Shown here: piece by piece, positions 20,201 to 33,041 of the stretch | How the letters are laid out: each line of letters starts with the position of its first letter | Position numbering within the stretch: position 1 is the stretch's first letter | Assembly (NCBI GenBank): GCA_900074725.1 | Contig: LT598458.1 | Span: 248,001-312,000 of the forward strand | Reading direction: 5' to 3' | Origin: Lachancea dasiensis | Lineage: Eukaryota > Ascomycota > Saccharomycetes > Saccharomycetales > Saccharomycetaceae | DNA: 64,000 bases | Notes under the pieces: model-generated | What the model was told of the DNA's origin: nothing | Databases searched by the model: none | The model's input: the letters and a program-made list of their open reading frames with translations, nothing else | Translations under genes and position numbers: made by a program

Positions 20201-20513
20201 TAGAAGAGCTTCTTGCTAAATTCCAAACAAGTGCCTTTTGATTTGATGTGGAGACCACCCATCCCGGTTTTGACAGATGAGGTGACCATTGAACATCTGC
20301 TACTTCCCATGATGTTATATGATGAAGCCATCTTGGTGCAGAGAAGGGATCATCTAGGTCTACAACGTATAGTCCTTGTCTACCAGCTAAAACCACATCT
20401 CTGCCTGATGGACTGATGGATACAGCTTTGAACCTACCATCTACTCTGAGCGAAAGAGACTTGCCAAAAGTATTGGATAAATATGCATCATCTCCTCCGA
20501 TATAGTTGGACAT
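17229..20513 (-). CDS. MTC5: SEA complex subunit Mtc5/Sea3 (WD40-RWD-RING)
   Basis: Subunit of the vacuole-associated SEA complex (GATOR2-like; WDR59 relative), which controls TORC1 in response to amino acids. The 1,094-residue product (S. cerevisiae about 1,148) begins with WD40 repeats over roughly residues 1-340: ADVQWSPHLSKPGWVVSTS, DINFHPQHPEILATCSIDTYVHSWD, QVKWNYQNPNVIASAHSNDVYVWD. An RWD domain follows near residues 420-530 (VSTGSLILTLSGPWS; FPPNYPC). The C-terminal zinc-binding RING-like domain reads CNYCELKIEGFCSTCGSCQHI, then HAHCAKEWW and CPSGCGCAC. MTC5 is upstream of ERG27 and downstream of ARO1 on the same strand; in S. cerevisiae MTC5 also adjoins ARO1 and SAC6. Confidence 0.96.
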   Translation of the reverse strand: MSNYIGGDDAYLSNTFGKSLSLRVDGRFKAVSISPSGRDVVLAGRQGLYVVDLDDPFSAPRWLHHITSWEVADVQWSPHLSKPGWVVSTSNQKALVWNLARSSSNAIEHVLHGHFRAISDINFHPQHPEILATCSIDTYVHSWDMRSPRRAYYSASVWSAGVSQVKWNYQNPNVIASAHSNDVYVWDLRKGCTPLHSLKGHANSVNSIDFNKFNETEIMSSSNDGTVKFWNYAISDKEPQRTVVTDFPVARGRYLPFGKGFCVMPLIGGNNSVYLAECVTENGSEPVCKFQPIYVFKGHSDCVSDFLWRVRHSSESMIDDREFQLVTWSKDCDLRLWPVNETTYKKVHFEQFAPLESPLVDHLYSTYRQEPPMSRNKFDYSRQMKEHFVTKSGSEDTRDKNKVDHLAWVSGVKLHHANSPHDLFEQDKLQNLGEEVSMIGHKFPKVVFEKISVSTGSLILTLSGPWSERSPDDLVFLRIEAIFPPNYPCKKNDPVFKIEENRELSASKSKELTDQLQVISAKHTELGMYCLEACLRFLLGEKINLDALQDEEQLLNFDVVDQAEFEDLSSLDSSDMRSHVASGSSDLSDEEGVMYDDKTSIEGFTETKLDLDTTPVPKGCGATWTSSGLLVCFFALEGKLDKKQHNLQILNQRNYVNSKEGQKPEILFQDDLSASSSRPKRYVELHPASSEHNSENGVMASETDSNASSDSFGDVWNDIVRSDITLRTKLPVYSAFGKNLTLIPSDDGKSNASTPKFKNTVLVKDFSHLIADKRQLALEYKFTGDSLESICKHNADVAESQGMEDLAHSWTMMANLLIDREELQTCTFEWSFDGLGDRWFVKEAMSFFEKSKNVQMLAMLSCILMERSHWSEIGAEGRFPRKQQNNVVTFESDLHTGFPRSHQGSIASSVKSEDYFSPHQFRSKQPKPQLLAPSSMIPDVKIEILHDETLDLIGGRLPPLLDPAEESKYRSYRYQYAELLFYWGLLIHRAELLQFNTPLPAPSDDSWSIYSRSAPDSVIPLNATGMSYKFVEGEATSPFIVNCNYCELKIEGFCSTCGSCQHIMHAHCAKEWWRVSNECPSGCGCACVDVFDRV

Positions 20514-20713
20514 TCGAGCACGACCTCACACCATGCGTTTGTTAGAAAGCGCGGGATGTCGTCTTTTAATTTCTCGTGCTCATTGGGAGATGTCACTTTA
20601 ATAAAAAACACTAATTAACCTTTTATAACTCTTCAAAGATAGAACACAGTAGAAAATACAACAAATCAGTTTTGGGTTACATAAACTACTCATATTGAAG
20701 CTGGACACTTGAG

Positions 20714-25453
<4,740 letters not shown>

Positions 25454-25540
25454 TTATTGGTAATGGCAGGAAGGACGATTCCCTTCAATTGCTCAAATAA
25501 AGTCACCTATTTTGTACTTGATGTGACAACGAGAGTGGGT

Positions 25541-25620
25541 ATGACTGGCCCTAGTCATTCATCCATTACCATCGAAAAATTAACGACTGAAAAATATACC
25601 AAAGCACGTGACCAATGACT
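25541..25620. promoter_or_regulatory. Possible Gcn4 half-sites upstream of ARO1
   Basis: ATGACT occurs at 25541-25546, inverted (AGTCAT) at 25553-25558, and again at 25615-25620, about 97-176 bases upstream of the ARO1 start. The first two form an inverted pair with a 6-base spacer. A CACGTG lies at 25605-25610. ATGACT is the half of the Gcn4 element ATGACTCAT, and ARO1 is a Gcn4 target in S. cerevisiae. None of the sites is a full TGACTCA, so the assignment is tentative. Confidence 0.4.
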
Positions 25621-26199
25621 GAAGCTTAAGTAATCATTTTTAATTTATACGTTAAAAGTGATATGGGCTTATCACTTTATAGTTATCTGACATTACCAGG
25701 CGATCAACTGACCACGCTACGAAAGCTGTCTAAAAGAGCCTTTTGGGTCGCCGACAACTAGCATGCAGGTAAAATATGGGATTCTTATGTACAGGGATTG
25801 CCCACTTTGTCGTGGATCTAGCCTTGATGACGCGGAGATTACTTGAAGGGACGTCCTAGGATGTGTTCCAGTCACGTTATCCTTAGTGCTATAGCTGCTA
25901 GCGAGCCCCAGTGGCTTAATGCTGCGTATTACCTTGAGCTACCACTTATTTTAGGCAGATCTCGGCCTGCCGGTAGATGTGTATGGCGTAGCGGGTGAAC
26001 AAGTCTCAAGCGGTCAAAGCATTCTATGCAAATAGCCCAACAATAGCTTCCAGCTTAGACCATAAGAGCCATGTCCACACAGATCAAGCGAGCCTCCAAG
26101 AATTGAGCGTAAAAAAATATTGCATTGATATCGCGTACACTCTTGGTAGCAAACATTGCCTAGTACCTTATCGTCTGCACTGACATCGCAGTCTTAACT
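25621..26199. other. Rest of the ARO1-SWF1 intergenic region
   Basis: ARO1 (minus, start 25444) and the end of SWF1 (minus, 26200) are separated by about 755 bases. The distal part holds only short open frames (the longest is about 60 codons at 25995-26183) with no recognisable product. I found no tRNA box A/B pair, no LTR-like ends and no box C/D snoRNA. It may contain far-upstream ARO1 promoter sequence and the SWF1 3' UTR. Confidence 0.4.
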
Positions 26200-27189
26200 T
26201 CATTCGGAGTGTATTCTAGACCTGAGGTTCAGCCAAAAGGTGCCTTTGTCATAGATGTTCGTTATTTCATTCACGCCCCGCACCACTTCATAAAACGGCA
26301 CGCGGTAGAGCTTATCGTCATAAGGGTTTGTTGAGTAGAATGCATAGTTTTTGACACCAGCTGAGTGGCCCATTTGAGTTTCATCTTCTATGCGATAGAA
26401 ATATCGCCCTGTTTGGTCGATCACTAACCTTCCCTGGCTCAGCATATCATGCACCACAAGCCACTTGGACTCCTCACTGGTAGTCATGCCATCACGAACG
26501 AGGACGAGCTGAAAGTACGTAAATACCATAAGAATGACGGCAAAGCATCCTAATAATATGGATAAAACCAACAAGGATCTGTGCCGATTGAGCCCTCGTA
26601 ACGTCAGTAGCCGTAGAAACCCATAAGTTGTTAGAAAAACGTTGGAAACCAAGAATCCGTAAAAGAACTGATAATTTCCCAAGCCAATGCAATTATTAGC
26701 CCATATACAGTGGTGATCGGACAGCTGGGTGCACTGGTTGCATATTGCACAGTGCTTGGACCTTGCGTATTTCGGGAGTTTGCATGTTCTGCAGGACATG
26801 CCCGCATGAAATATCAGATTATCATAAGGTTCAGACGAGTGCCAGTTTCTTGATGTCGTGGGCCGCTTAGTCAATGTGAGGAATCCAGCGCAGATGGGAG
26901 CGGCTATTATCGTGGGAATGATCACCCATCGCTCCAGCACATACAAACGTGGCCGAACAAGCCCTTCAACGTCCCTGAAGTAGAGCGCGGTACAATATAT
27001 GTACACGGAAAGGTAGAATATCGGGATAGTGCGAAATTTCCATCGGAACGTATTTACATCGACAAAAACAGGGTGGAAAACCCGCGTGTAGTACCACCTG
27101 AAAATCGGTTTATTGCGGAGAAGTGGCGAGAACAGAAGTAAGACAATTTGAGGTATTAGGAGACTCCACACATAAGTCTTGATGCTCAT
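26200..27189 (-). CDS. SWF1: DHHC palmitoyltransferase Swf1
   Basis: Endoplasmic reticulum protein S-acyltransferase that palmitoylates juxtamembrane cysteines of SNAREs and other single-span membrane proteins. The 329-residue product (S. cerevisiae 336) has hydrophobic spans near residues 4-22, 52-70 and 88-106. The DHHC cysteine-rich domain follows: CRTCKLPKYARSKHCAICNQ, then SDHHCIWANNCIGLGNYQFF with DHHC at residues 158-161. Two more spans follow (FYGFLVSNVFLTTYGFL and VLSILLGCFAVILMVFTYFQ). The topology is typical of the family. It adjoins ARO1 as in S. cerevisiae (YDR126W) and diverges from the unrecognised gene at 27364. Confidence 0.95.
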   Translation of the reverse strand: MSIKTYVWSLLIPQIVLLLFSPLLRNKPIFRWYYTRVFHPVFVDVNTFRWKFRTIPIFYLSVYIYCTALYFRDVEGLVRPRLYVLERWVIIPTIIAAPICAGFLTLTKRPTTSRNWHSSEPYDNLIFHAGMSCRTCKLPKYARSKHCAICNQCTQLSDHHCIWANNCIGLGNYQFFYGFLVSNVFLTTYGFLRLLTLRGLNRHRSLLVLSILLGCFAVILMVFTYFQLVLVRDGMTTSEESKWLVVHDMLSQGRLVIDQTGRYFYRIEDETQMGHSAGVKNYAFYSTNPYDDKLYRVPFYEVVRGVNEITNIYDKGTFWLNLRSRIHSE

Positions 27190-27363
27190 CTCTCAAGGTT
27201 GATTTCATTCCCACATAAATATATTATAGATTGTCAATAATTACATTATCTAAGGAAGAAGTCTCAAATTCAAAGTTACCAAAACTCAAAGGTCGCAAGT
27301 AATCTGCAATTACATAGTCTACAGATACTACCTGCCCCACTACTGTACAAGTCTTTAAAAGAA

Positions 27364-27831
27364 ATGCTCAATGAACTAGCAACCGAACAAGTCTTGTTGT
27401 TGGAACATTTGCTGCGAGTGAACAAAGATGAACAGCCGCTTTTTAATTCTTTCATGCTTCGAAAGGATCAACTTCGACGCTGTAATGCAGCGTTATGGGG
27501 GTTTCGTAGCATGGAAAAGTTCAAGACGCTGTATCAACTGACGGAACTTCTGAAAGCCAGTCCCGTTTCTGATATCGTCTTGTACACACTGCTGGAAAAG
27601 ATGACCTTCCTATTTGCCAAGGGTCCCCAGAATGCGGATACCCAGATTTTGGATCCAAGAGTACTGACAATGGCTCTAATAGACCTTCTAATTCGTGTGT
27701 GCCGTGTGATCTCCTCCGATGGTGTAGAAACAAATGTACGACGCTCTTTACGAAAATCGATTCTTGCAACGATCCAAACTCAATTCACCAATGTGTATGT
27801 AAAACTGTTTTGGGGAGAGATCGATGGATGA
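27364..27831 (+). CDS. Unrecognised 155-residue protein between SWF1 and MIM2
   Basis: An intact ATG-to-stop frame with ordinary amino-acid composition, divergently placed 174 bases from SWF1 and convergent with MIM2. The product looks largely helical. It begins MLNELATEQVLLLEHLLRVN, then RKDQLRRCNAALWGF. The middle (ASPVSDIVLYTLLEKMTFLF, LTMALIDLLIRVCRVIS) alternates hydrophobic and charged residues. It ends TNVYVKLFWGEIDG. No transmembrane span or signal peptide is evident. I know of no S. cerevisiae gene in the corresponding position. By eye the N-terminal pattern (LLxHxxxNKxxQ, later LRRC) and the C-terminal NVYVKLFW faintly recall the Rmp1/Nepro family of RNase MRP proteins (LLLNHRNKNQH, ALYMRLW). 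That resemblance is weak and I do not assign a function. Confidence 0.7.
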   Translation: MLNELATEQVLLLEHLLRVNKDEQPLFNSFMLRKDQLRRCNAALWGFRSMEKFKTLYQLTELLKASPVSDIVLYTLLEKMTFLFAKGPQNADTQILDPRVLTMALIDLLIRVCRVISSDGVETNVRRSLRKSILATIQTQFTNVYVKLFWGEIDG

Positions 27832-27976
27832 GAATAATACCATGTCGGGGCTTCATTCGGTATGCTGCATTTATTCCGATCCGGCCCGTAGTTCCCTATG
27901 AGAAAACGCTCGTCTTTGTTCCCGGCGATTCTGGGCAAAATAAACCGAGAAGACCCTTTTCAATGCTTTTAACATA

Positions 27977-28309
27977 TTACCACATATAGTCCATAACGTT
28001 TTTCCAGATCCGAAGTGCTGTTCGTCTACCCAAAAACTTGCCTAAAAGCGGAAGCAAAACCCAGTTCAAAACCTGACTCAGCTGTTCGAGTGATTCTTCC
28101 CATTGTTGCTGAGCGGTGAGTAGTTCATAATCGTAGTCCACTTCATCTTCATATTCTTGCTCGTGGTCGCTCATATAATCGTCGTCTTCTCCCTCAAATA
28201 CGTAGGCCAGTTGCTCGCTCGAGATATCTTCAAGTCCATCGGATGCTTGCGGTTCAAATTGTTCAGATAAATCTTGCTGCCTTCTGATTTCTCTCCAAAT
28301 GTCGCCCAT
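27977..28309 (-). CDS. MIM2: Mitochondrial import protein Mim2
   Basis: Small subunit of the MIM complex of the mitochondrial outer membrane, which with Mim1 inserts alpha-helical outer-membrane proteins. The 110-residue product has an acidic N-terminal half (EGEDDDYMSD, YEDEVDYDYELLTAQQQWEE). One predicted membrane helix follows (LSQVLNWVLLPLLGKFLG), then a short basic C-terminus (RRTALRIWKNVMDYMW). S. cerevisiae Mim2 is slightly shorter (about 87 residues). The gene lies next to the ICT1-type hydrolase, with which it diverges over about 210 bases, as MIM2 (YLR099W-A) does in S. cerevisiae. Confidence 0.88.
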   Translation of the reverse strand: MGDIWREIRRQQDLSEQFEPQASDGLEDISSEQLAYVFEGEDDDYMSDHEQEYEDEVDYDYELLTAQQQWEESLEQLSQVLNWVLLPLLGKFLGRRTALRIWKNVMDYMW

Positions 28310-28519
28310 GCTTTGATGATGCTCTCGCTATGTTCCCACTGGCGGAAGACTTTCACTTTTTGTTGCGTTTGGAACATCATCAATCAATTCTCGAAATCAG
28401 TGGTGGCATGTAATTCACAGAGAAAACCTACATCTCAGCCTAGTAGTAACATTGTTTTCCAGACACGGTCCCAAAAACTGCGCACTATAGGTGTGGAAGA
28501 AGTGCTCTTGTTCAAAACT

Positions 28520-29743
28520 ATGATTGGTCTGCGACATTACAGCGCACAGCGACCTTTACCGCGAAGGATCGCTTCGAGACTAATGAGACCACCCGCTGGC
28601 ATTCCCCGAGCATCTGGCTGGAAACTGTATATGTCGCACATAACTGGGACTGTGAAACCGCGAATGACAGAACTACAGAATGAGATTATGGCAGCTGTGG
28701 ATGTTTTAGGAAGTAAGAACCAATCGGTAGTAAAAGATGAGATCAATCAGTGGCATTTCCACAATGATCAGGCCCCAATCAAAACTCCCACTCTCCTTAT
28801 ACATGGGTATGCAGCGTCATCAATGGCGTTCCACAGGAATTTCTCCGGGCTTTCCCGGCAAATTCAGGATCTATACGCTATTGACCTGCCAGCTAACGGA
28901 CTATCGCCGTCCCAGGAGCTCGACATCAAATACCCGGAGCCTCTAGCTCTAAAGGTGAACATAAAGGCAGATAAGTTTCAGATTCCCTACACAATCGAGT
29001 ATCTTCCCCACAAGTGTCTGGTGCAGAACCTAGAGGACTACTACCTCGACGCACTGGAGCAATGGCGCCACGATAACGGACTGGGGGCCATCAACATAGT
29101 CGCGCACTCGTTTGGCGGCTACCTGTCCTTCAAATACGCCATCAAATATCCGCAGGCCGTTAAGAAGCTCTGCCTGATCTCTCCGCTGGGTGTAGAGCGC
29201 AACGTATTCTCAGTAAACAACCATTGGAGAAGTAACACTGAATATCAGCTGAATTTTGAAGACCCGGCTTCCAAGTTGTATCTTCCGCAGAGACCTGCGA
29301 TTCCAAACACAATTTTCGAATCTCAGACGAAACTGCTGAGGAACTTGGGACCCCTAGGCGCCAAGCTGTGCTGGAACTACATTGCATCGGCCTACTCTCG
29401 CACCCCAAGCCTTAGCTACAAGAAGTACGTTTTCGAGATGTTCTACGGCAAAGATGGCCTGAGCCAGATTTCCAAGGACGTCTTCACAGGTCTCTTCACC
29501 AACCGTTTGTTGGCTAAAGACCCGTTGTTGGACTGTCTTGTGCATCTAAAGGCTGACGACCTACTGCTACTGTATGGAGATCATGATTGGATGAATCGTA
29601 GAGCAGGCTTTGAGCTGACCCGCGAAGCAGAGGCCATGGGCATAGACGCCAACTATAGCGAGGTTTCATCTTCGGGCCATAACCTCTTCCTCGACAACCC
29701 CGAAGAGTTTAACCAGCGCGTTTTACAATTCATAGCTTCTTAG
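28520..29743 (+). CDS. ICT1: Alpha/beta hydrolase of the CGI-58/Ict1-Ecm18 family
   Basis: Relative of S. cerevisiae Ict1, a lysophosphatidic acid acyltransferase linked to solvent tolerance, and of its duplicate Ecm18; this single gene would be the pre-duplication form. The frame is open from 28274, but that overlaps MIM2. The ATG at 28520 gives a basic, mitochondrial-targeting-like N-terminus (MIGLRHYSAQRPLPRRIASR) and a 407-residue product, matching Ict1 (394). Family blocks are TLLIHGYAASSMAFHRNFSG, the nucleophile elbow NIVAHSFGGYLSFKYA, YGDHDWMNRRAG, and the acyltransferase-type HX4D motif HNLFLD near the C-terminus. The elbow has Ala where GXSXG usually starts. The choice between the names ICT1 and ECM18 is arbitrary here. 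Confidence 0.9.
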   Translation: MIGLRHYSAQRPLPRRIASRLMRPPAGIPRASGWKLYMSHITGTVKPRMTELQNEIMAAVDVLGSKNQSVVKDEINQWHFHNDQAPIKTPTLLIHGYAASSMAFHRNFSGLSRQIQDLYAIDLPANGLSPSQELDIKYPEPLALKVNIKADKFQIPYTIEYLPHKCLVQNLEDYYLDALEQWRHDNGLGAINIVAHSFGGYLSFKYAIKYPQAVKKLCLISPLGVERNVFSVNNHWRSNTEYQLNFEDPASKLYLPQRPAIPNTIFESQTKLLRNLGPLGAKLCWNYIASAYSRTPSLSYKKYVFEMFYGKDGLSQISKDVFTGLFTNRLLAKDPLLDCLVHLKADDLLLLYGDHDWMNRRAGFELTREAEAMGIDANYSEVSSSGHNLFLDNPEEFNQRVLQFIAS

Positions 29744-30213
29744 TATGCACGGAATTTTACACACCCATCTACAAAAGCCCAGGCGCCTGTGGCGATTATA
29801 CCATAAACAGAATGATGTACTTATCGCCAGCCTGGATCCAATCAAGAACAAGCTGGGGTTCCCGTTAACTGCCAGTGACTGCCGTGCTCTTACCCTTCTT
29901 CATGCCACGGTTTTGGGAAAGCGACATTTGTTGCGTTGTGACCCGAACAAGAGAACACCGATAGAGGAAAATCCACACAAACCCCAGCGAGCCACTGACT
30001 TTCGAACCCGACTTAAACAATGGAATTAAATTCATTGCGGATTGACTGAGTGCTACTGAGCTTTTCCATCAATCTTACCATTGCCGCTGCAATGCCGGCT
30101 GAATTCACTACACACTATATATAATATATAGATCAATTTCAGTCCACAGTGGAATGAATACCATTCTATGCCGGCCAAAGGTAAAATAGACCCCTGTAGC
30201 AGTTTATTGGCAT
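29744..30213. other. Intergenic region upstream of CHA4
   Basis: About 470 bases between the ICT1-type gene and CHA4, both on the plus strand. It contains one 94-codon ATG frame (29745-30029) that starts one base after the ICT1 stop. Its translation is basic and not recognisable, so I do not call it a gene. A TATA-rich patch lies near 30113-30132 and could serve CHA4. Confidence 0.4.
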
Positions 30214-32059
30214 ATGGTATCCTTCACCGAAGATTCGTCTCCGTCATTATCCATTCAAAACCGGGGTTTAGCGTATGTTGTTCGTGAAATTATCAATGAT
30301 TGACAGAACGGCTGATCTCAACTAACAACATCGGAACTCTCACAGTTGCCAAAGTTGCCGAAAGCGCAGAAGAAAGTGTAACCTAGAATCCCCTTGTTCT
30401 AATTGCGTGAAATATGGGATCCAGTGTGTCCCAATATCCAAGGATTTGAGAAGAAGACGACACTCTGTTGACTACCTGAAATCTTTGGAGAACCACATCG
30501 CGCATTTGGAGGCTCTGGTTCAAGACCTACGGGCGCAAAAAACGGATGTCAGCGGGAAGCCTGCGGGCTGCACTTCAGGAGGGGGATCCAAGTCTGTACC
30601 GTCGCTGGCCAGTACCGCCCCTCAAGGTGTTCAAGCCGGAGGAAGCATATATCCGACCAACTCGCTGAACTTGTCTTCTAATAGAACTTCAAAAGTTAGT
30701 GAGGACGCTGCGACAGAGACTCCACGGACCCGACTGAAGAGTATGTCACGAAGCCCGCTAATTCTGCGGGCGCTGTCACTTTTCTTCAAATGGCTGTACC
30801 CCGGCCACTATAGTTTTATTCATCGCGAGACATTTCTGAGTGCATTTTTCGGGGACCCTGCAACTAAGGCGTACTACTGTTCAGAAGAGCTGGTATACGC
30901 TATTGCTGCGCTGGGGTCCATTCTATCTGATAAAAACGAAGAACTGTATCAGCAGGGCCTACAGTACTATCATGTGGCGAAAACGATAGTGCTACAAAAA
31001 ATATTCCAGCTGAACGACACATCTCTGGCAGGATCTACCTCGTCCTCGAAATTAGCCGTCATTCAAACCATGTTGTGCCTCGCATTTTTTGACATCGGCA
31101 ACGGTGAAAACCCACTTGCATGGTATTCTTCAGGGCTTGCATTTCGCATAGCACATGAGATAGGACTCCACTTGAACTTCGAGTCCTGGAGTAATGTCTA
31201 CGAGGACGAACTATCCAATCTAGATATCGAGGTTCGGAGCAGAATCTATTGGGGTTGTTACATTGCCGATCACTTGATATGTGTCCTATTTGGCAGATCC
31301 ACCTCTTTGCGGATGTCCAATTCCACTGTCCCTGAAACTGATGAGCTTCCAGATGTCGAAACAGGCATTGAGGACTACGTTTACGACTCCTGTACAACAT
31401 TGCCGATGGCAAAGCCTTTGAAGGAGTTGATTGTGTTGTCCAGGATCACTGAGCTGTTTGCGAGCAAGGTTTTCATACAGTCGGAACCAGTGTCACACAG
31501 AAGTCAACAACTTCTTCTTTTCAACGCGGAACTACGCCAATGGCGAACTAATCTCCCAAGCGAACTTCAGTGGTCAAAGGTGTCGTTGAAGAGCATCAGT
31601 GATTTCAATCCGACCATCACTTACCTCTGGTTCCATTATTACATCGTGCTGCTGTCTTACAACAAGCCCTTTATGGACGAACTGAAAGAAAGCCGTGTAA
31701 TTGCCGAGGAAACCATAGAAGAGGTTCACTGCCTTCTACGATCGTTTAAAGACAAATGTGGTACGTTTGAGAAAAGCAGTATTTACATGATATATTCGGC
31801 AATCTTAGCCATACAATGTTGCACAACTAGTGAATTGGGCCAGAAGCTGATACCAGACCTTAAAGATTTTTTACTGTCACCTACCTTGAACTGTGAATTA
31901 GGCAGGAAATTTATGGACCAAGAAGTCGGTAGTTATGTGACGGATTTGTTCGGAACGCTGACAAATGGCAATGACTTTGCCCTAGAGTATAACTTTGATT
32001 TTACTTTATTGAATGAGATTGATACGCTCATTGGCGGCTCACAGACTAACAGGGTGTAA
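30214..32059 (+). CDS. CHA4: Zinc-cluster activator Cha4 (serine/threonine catabolism), two exons
   Basis: Zn(2)Cys(6) transcription factor that in S. cerevisiae activates CHA1, the catabolic serine/threonine deaminase, in response to its substrates. The downstream frame has no ATG before its zinc cluster. A first exon at 30214-30272 (MVSFTEDSSPSLSIQNRGL plus GC) spliced over 30273-30345 gives ...GLA followed by CQSCRKRRRKCNLESPCSNC and VKYGIQCVP, the full six-cysteine cluster. S. cerevisiae reads ACQNCRRRRRKCNMEKPCSN. A coiled-coil linker (YLKSLENHIAHLEALVQDLR) and the fungal transcription-factor middle domain (FFKWLYPGHYSFIHRETFL, EVRSRIYWGCYIADHLI) follow. The product is 590 residues (S. 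cerevisiae 648). I recall the S. cerevisiae gene as intronless. Confidence 0.93.
30273..30345 (+). other. CHA4: Spliceosomal intron of CHA4 (73 nt)
   Basis: Donor GTATGT at 30273, branch-like AACTAAC at 30320-30326, acceptor CAG at 30343-30345. The intron is phase 2 and splits the Ala codon immediately before the first zinc-cluster Cys. An in-frame TAA at 30323-30325, within the branch site, blocks read-through in the exon 2 phase. Unspliced RNA would encode only a short peptide lacking the DNA-binding domain. Confidence 0.92.
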
Positions 32060-32081
32060 TGATGCAATGAGAATTTTTGAA

Positions 32082-33041
32082 TTAGTCCTGAGTACTTAAT
32101 ACGTTTATCGGCTGCACCTTTACTATCTCATGATTTAGCATGTACTCACCAATTAAATCCCCAGGGTGGTCAATATGGTCAAGAGATTGGAAGGGCGAGG
32201 TGTCAGAAATGAATTCTGCGCCAGAAGAGCCGTTGGCGGGTTTTACTTGGACCTTCTCGCAGCTTAAGCCGGGATAAGACAATGACTCTGGATCACTTCC
32301 CATGCCAATGGAACTCACTGGGGTAAGGGAGTCTGACACGGAAAAATTGCCAGTTTTCGGTGTTGGGCCCCGATAGTCCCTAACTGGCGGATCGTAACCA
32401 TCTGAAAGGCGGAAGTCCAGTGCGCGTGTGGTGGAGTGACCCATGCACAATGCTTTGCAAACCTGATATGCGTCGTCCAAAGCGTGCCCTCCTAACGAGC
32501 TCTGACCGAGATTTATTGACAGAGTCGAATTTTCAAGTCGTTTGAGCAGATTGGGATCGCCGCTGTGTGGTACCATCTGGGTCAAAATTGAAACCATCAG
32601 TCCAATTCTGTCGGTTTTCCTCAGATGGTCAGGCTCACGATGCTCCACATCTGCGGGCCACCACGGAGGCTTGTACAAATCCCCTTTAATATAAGGAAAC
32701 TTAGATTTTTTTTTTGGCTCCGCAACCTTGATCCAAGCTTTAGTAATGGCCTTGCAATGCATTTGCTTAAGTGCGGAAAACACATTTTTAAAATACGCAC
32801 TCACAGCGTAAGGGTTGGTTAAATCCAAATCGTAGGTTTTTTTCACAAGAGGCTTATCCTTGATCTTTCCTAAAGGTGGGTGCTGTAATATCGCTTTCTT
32901 GGCTTGGCTTGACGGTAATTCCGTATCCACGATGTCCTGTGAACAAATGTATCTCGCTGTGAACTGAGGAGCTTCTACCCACATTGCAAACCGGTAGCCC
33001 TCCTTCTCCAAGCTTTGTAGCCTTTCCATTAGCAGGTCCAT
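32082..33041 (-). CDS. YDR124W-like protein of unknown function (DUF2841)
   Basis: The 319-residue product is the positional and sequence counterpart of S. cerevisiae YDR124W (324 residues). The conserved central block contains YAVSAYFKNVFSALKQMHCK and then ITKAWIKVAEPKKKSKFPYI, KPPWWP and HREPDHLRKTDRIGLMVSIL. I associate this with the fungal DUF2841 family, a predicted helical-bundle domain with no known biochemical role. The ATG at 33041 is the first in frame (MDLLMERLQSLEKEGYRFAM). The C-terminal third is probably disordered (Ser/Pro-rich). It is convergent with CHA4 and diverges from HRT3 over about 360 bases. Confidence 0.88.
   Translation of the reverse strand: MDLLMERLQSLEKEGYRFAMWVEAPQFTARYICSQDIVDTELPSSQAKKAILQHPPLGKIKDKPLVKKTYDLDLTNPYAVSAYFKNVFSALKQMHCKAITKAWIKVAEPKKKSKFPYIKGDLYKPPWWPADVEHREPDHLRKTDRIGLMVSILTQMVPHSGDPNLLKRLENSTLSINLGQSSLGGHALDDAYQVCKALCMGHSTTRALDFRLSDGYDPPVRDYRGPTPKTGNFSVSDSLTPVSSIGMGSDPESLSYPGLSCEKVQVKPANGSSGAEFISDTSPFQSLDHIDHPGDLIGEYMLNHEIVKVQPINVLSTQD

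Noticed and set aside
26010-26060. AAGCGGTCAAAGC resembling a tRNA-Leu/Ser D-arm
   Set aside because: No box B or acceptor stem pairing follows on either strand.
28274-28519. N-terminal extension of the ICT1-type ORF
   Set aside because: It overlaps MIM2 on the other strand and has no family similarity; the ATG at 28520 gives the expected length.
29745-30029. 94-codon frame directly after the ICT1-type stop
   Set aside because: No recognised motif, no promoter space, and no counterpart at this position in S. cerevisiae; kept only as a note.
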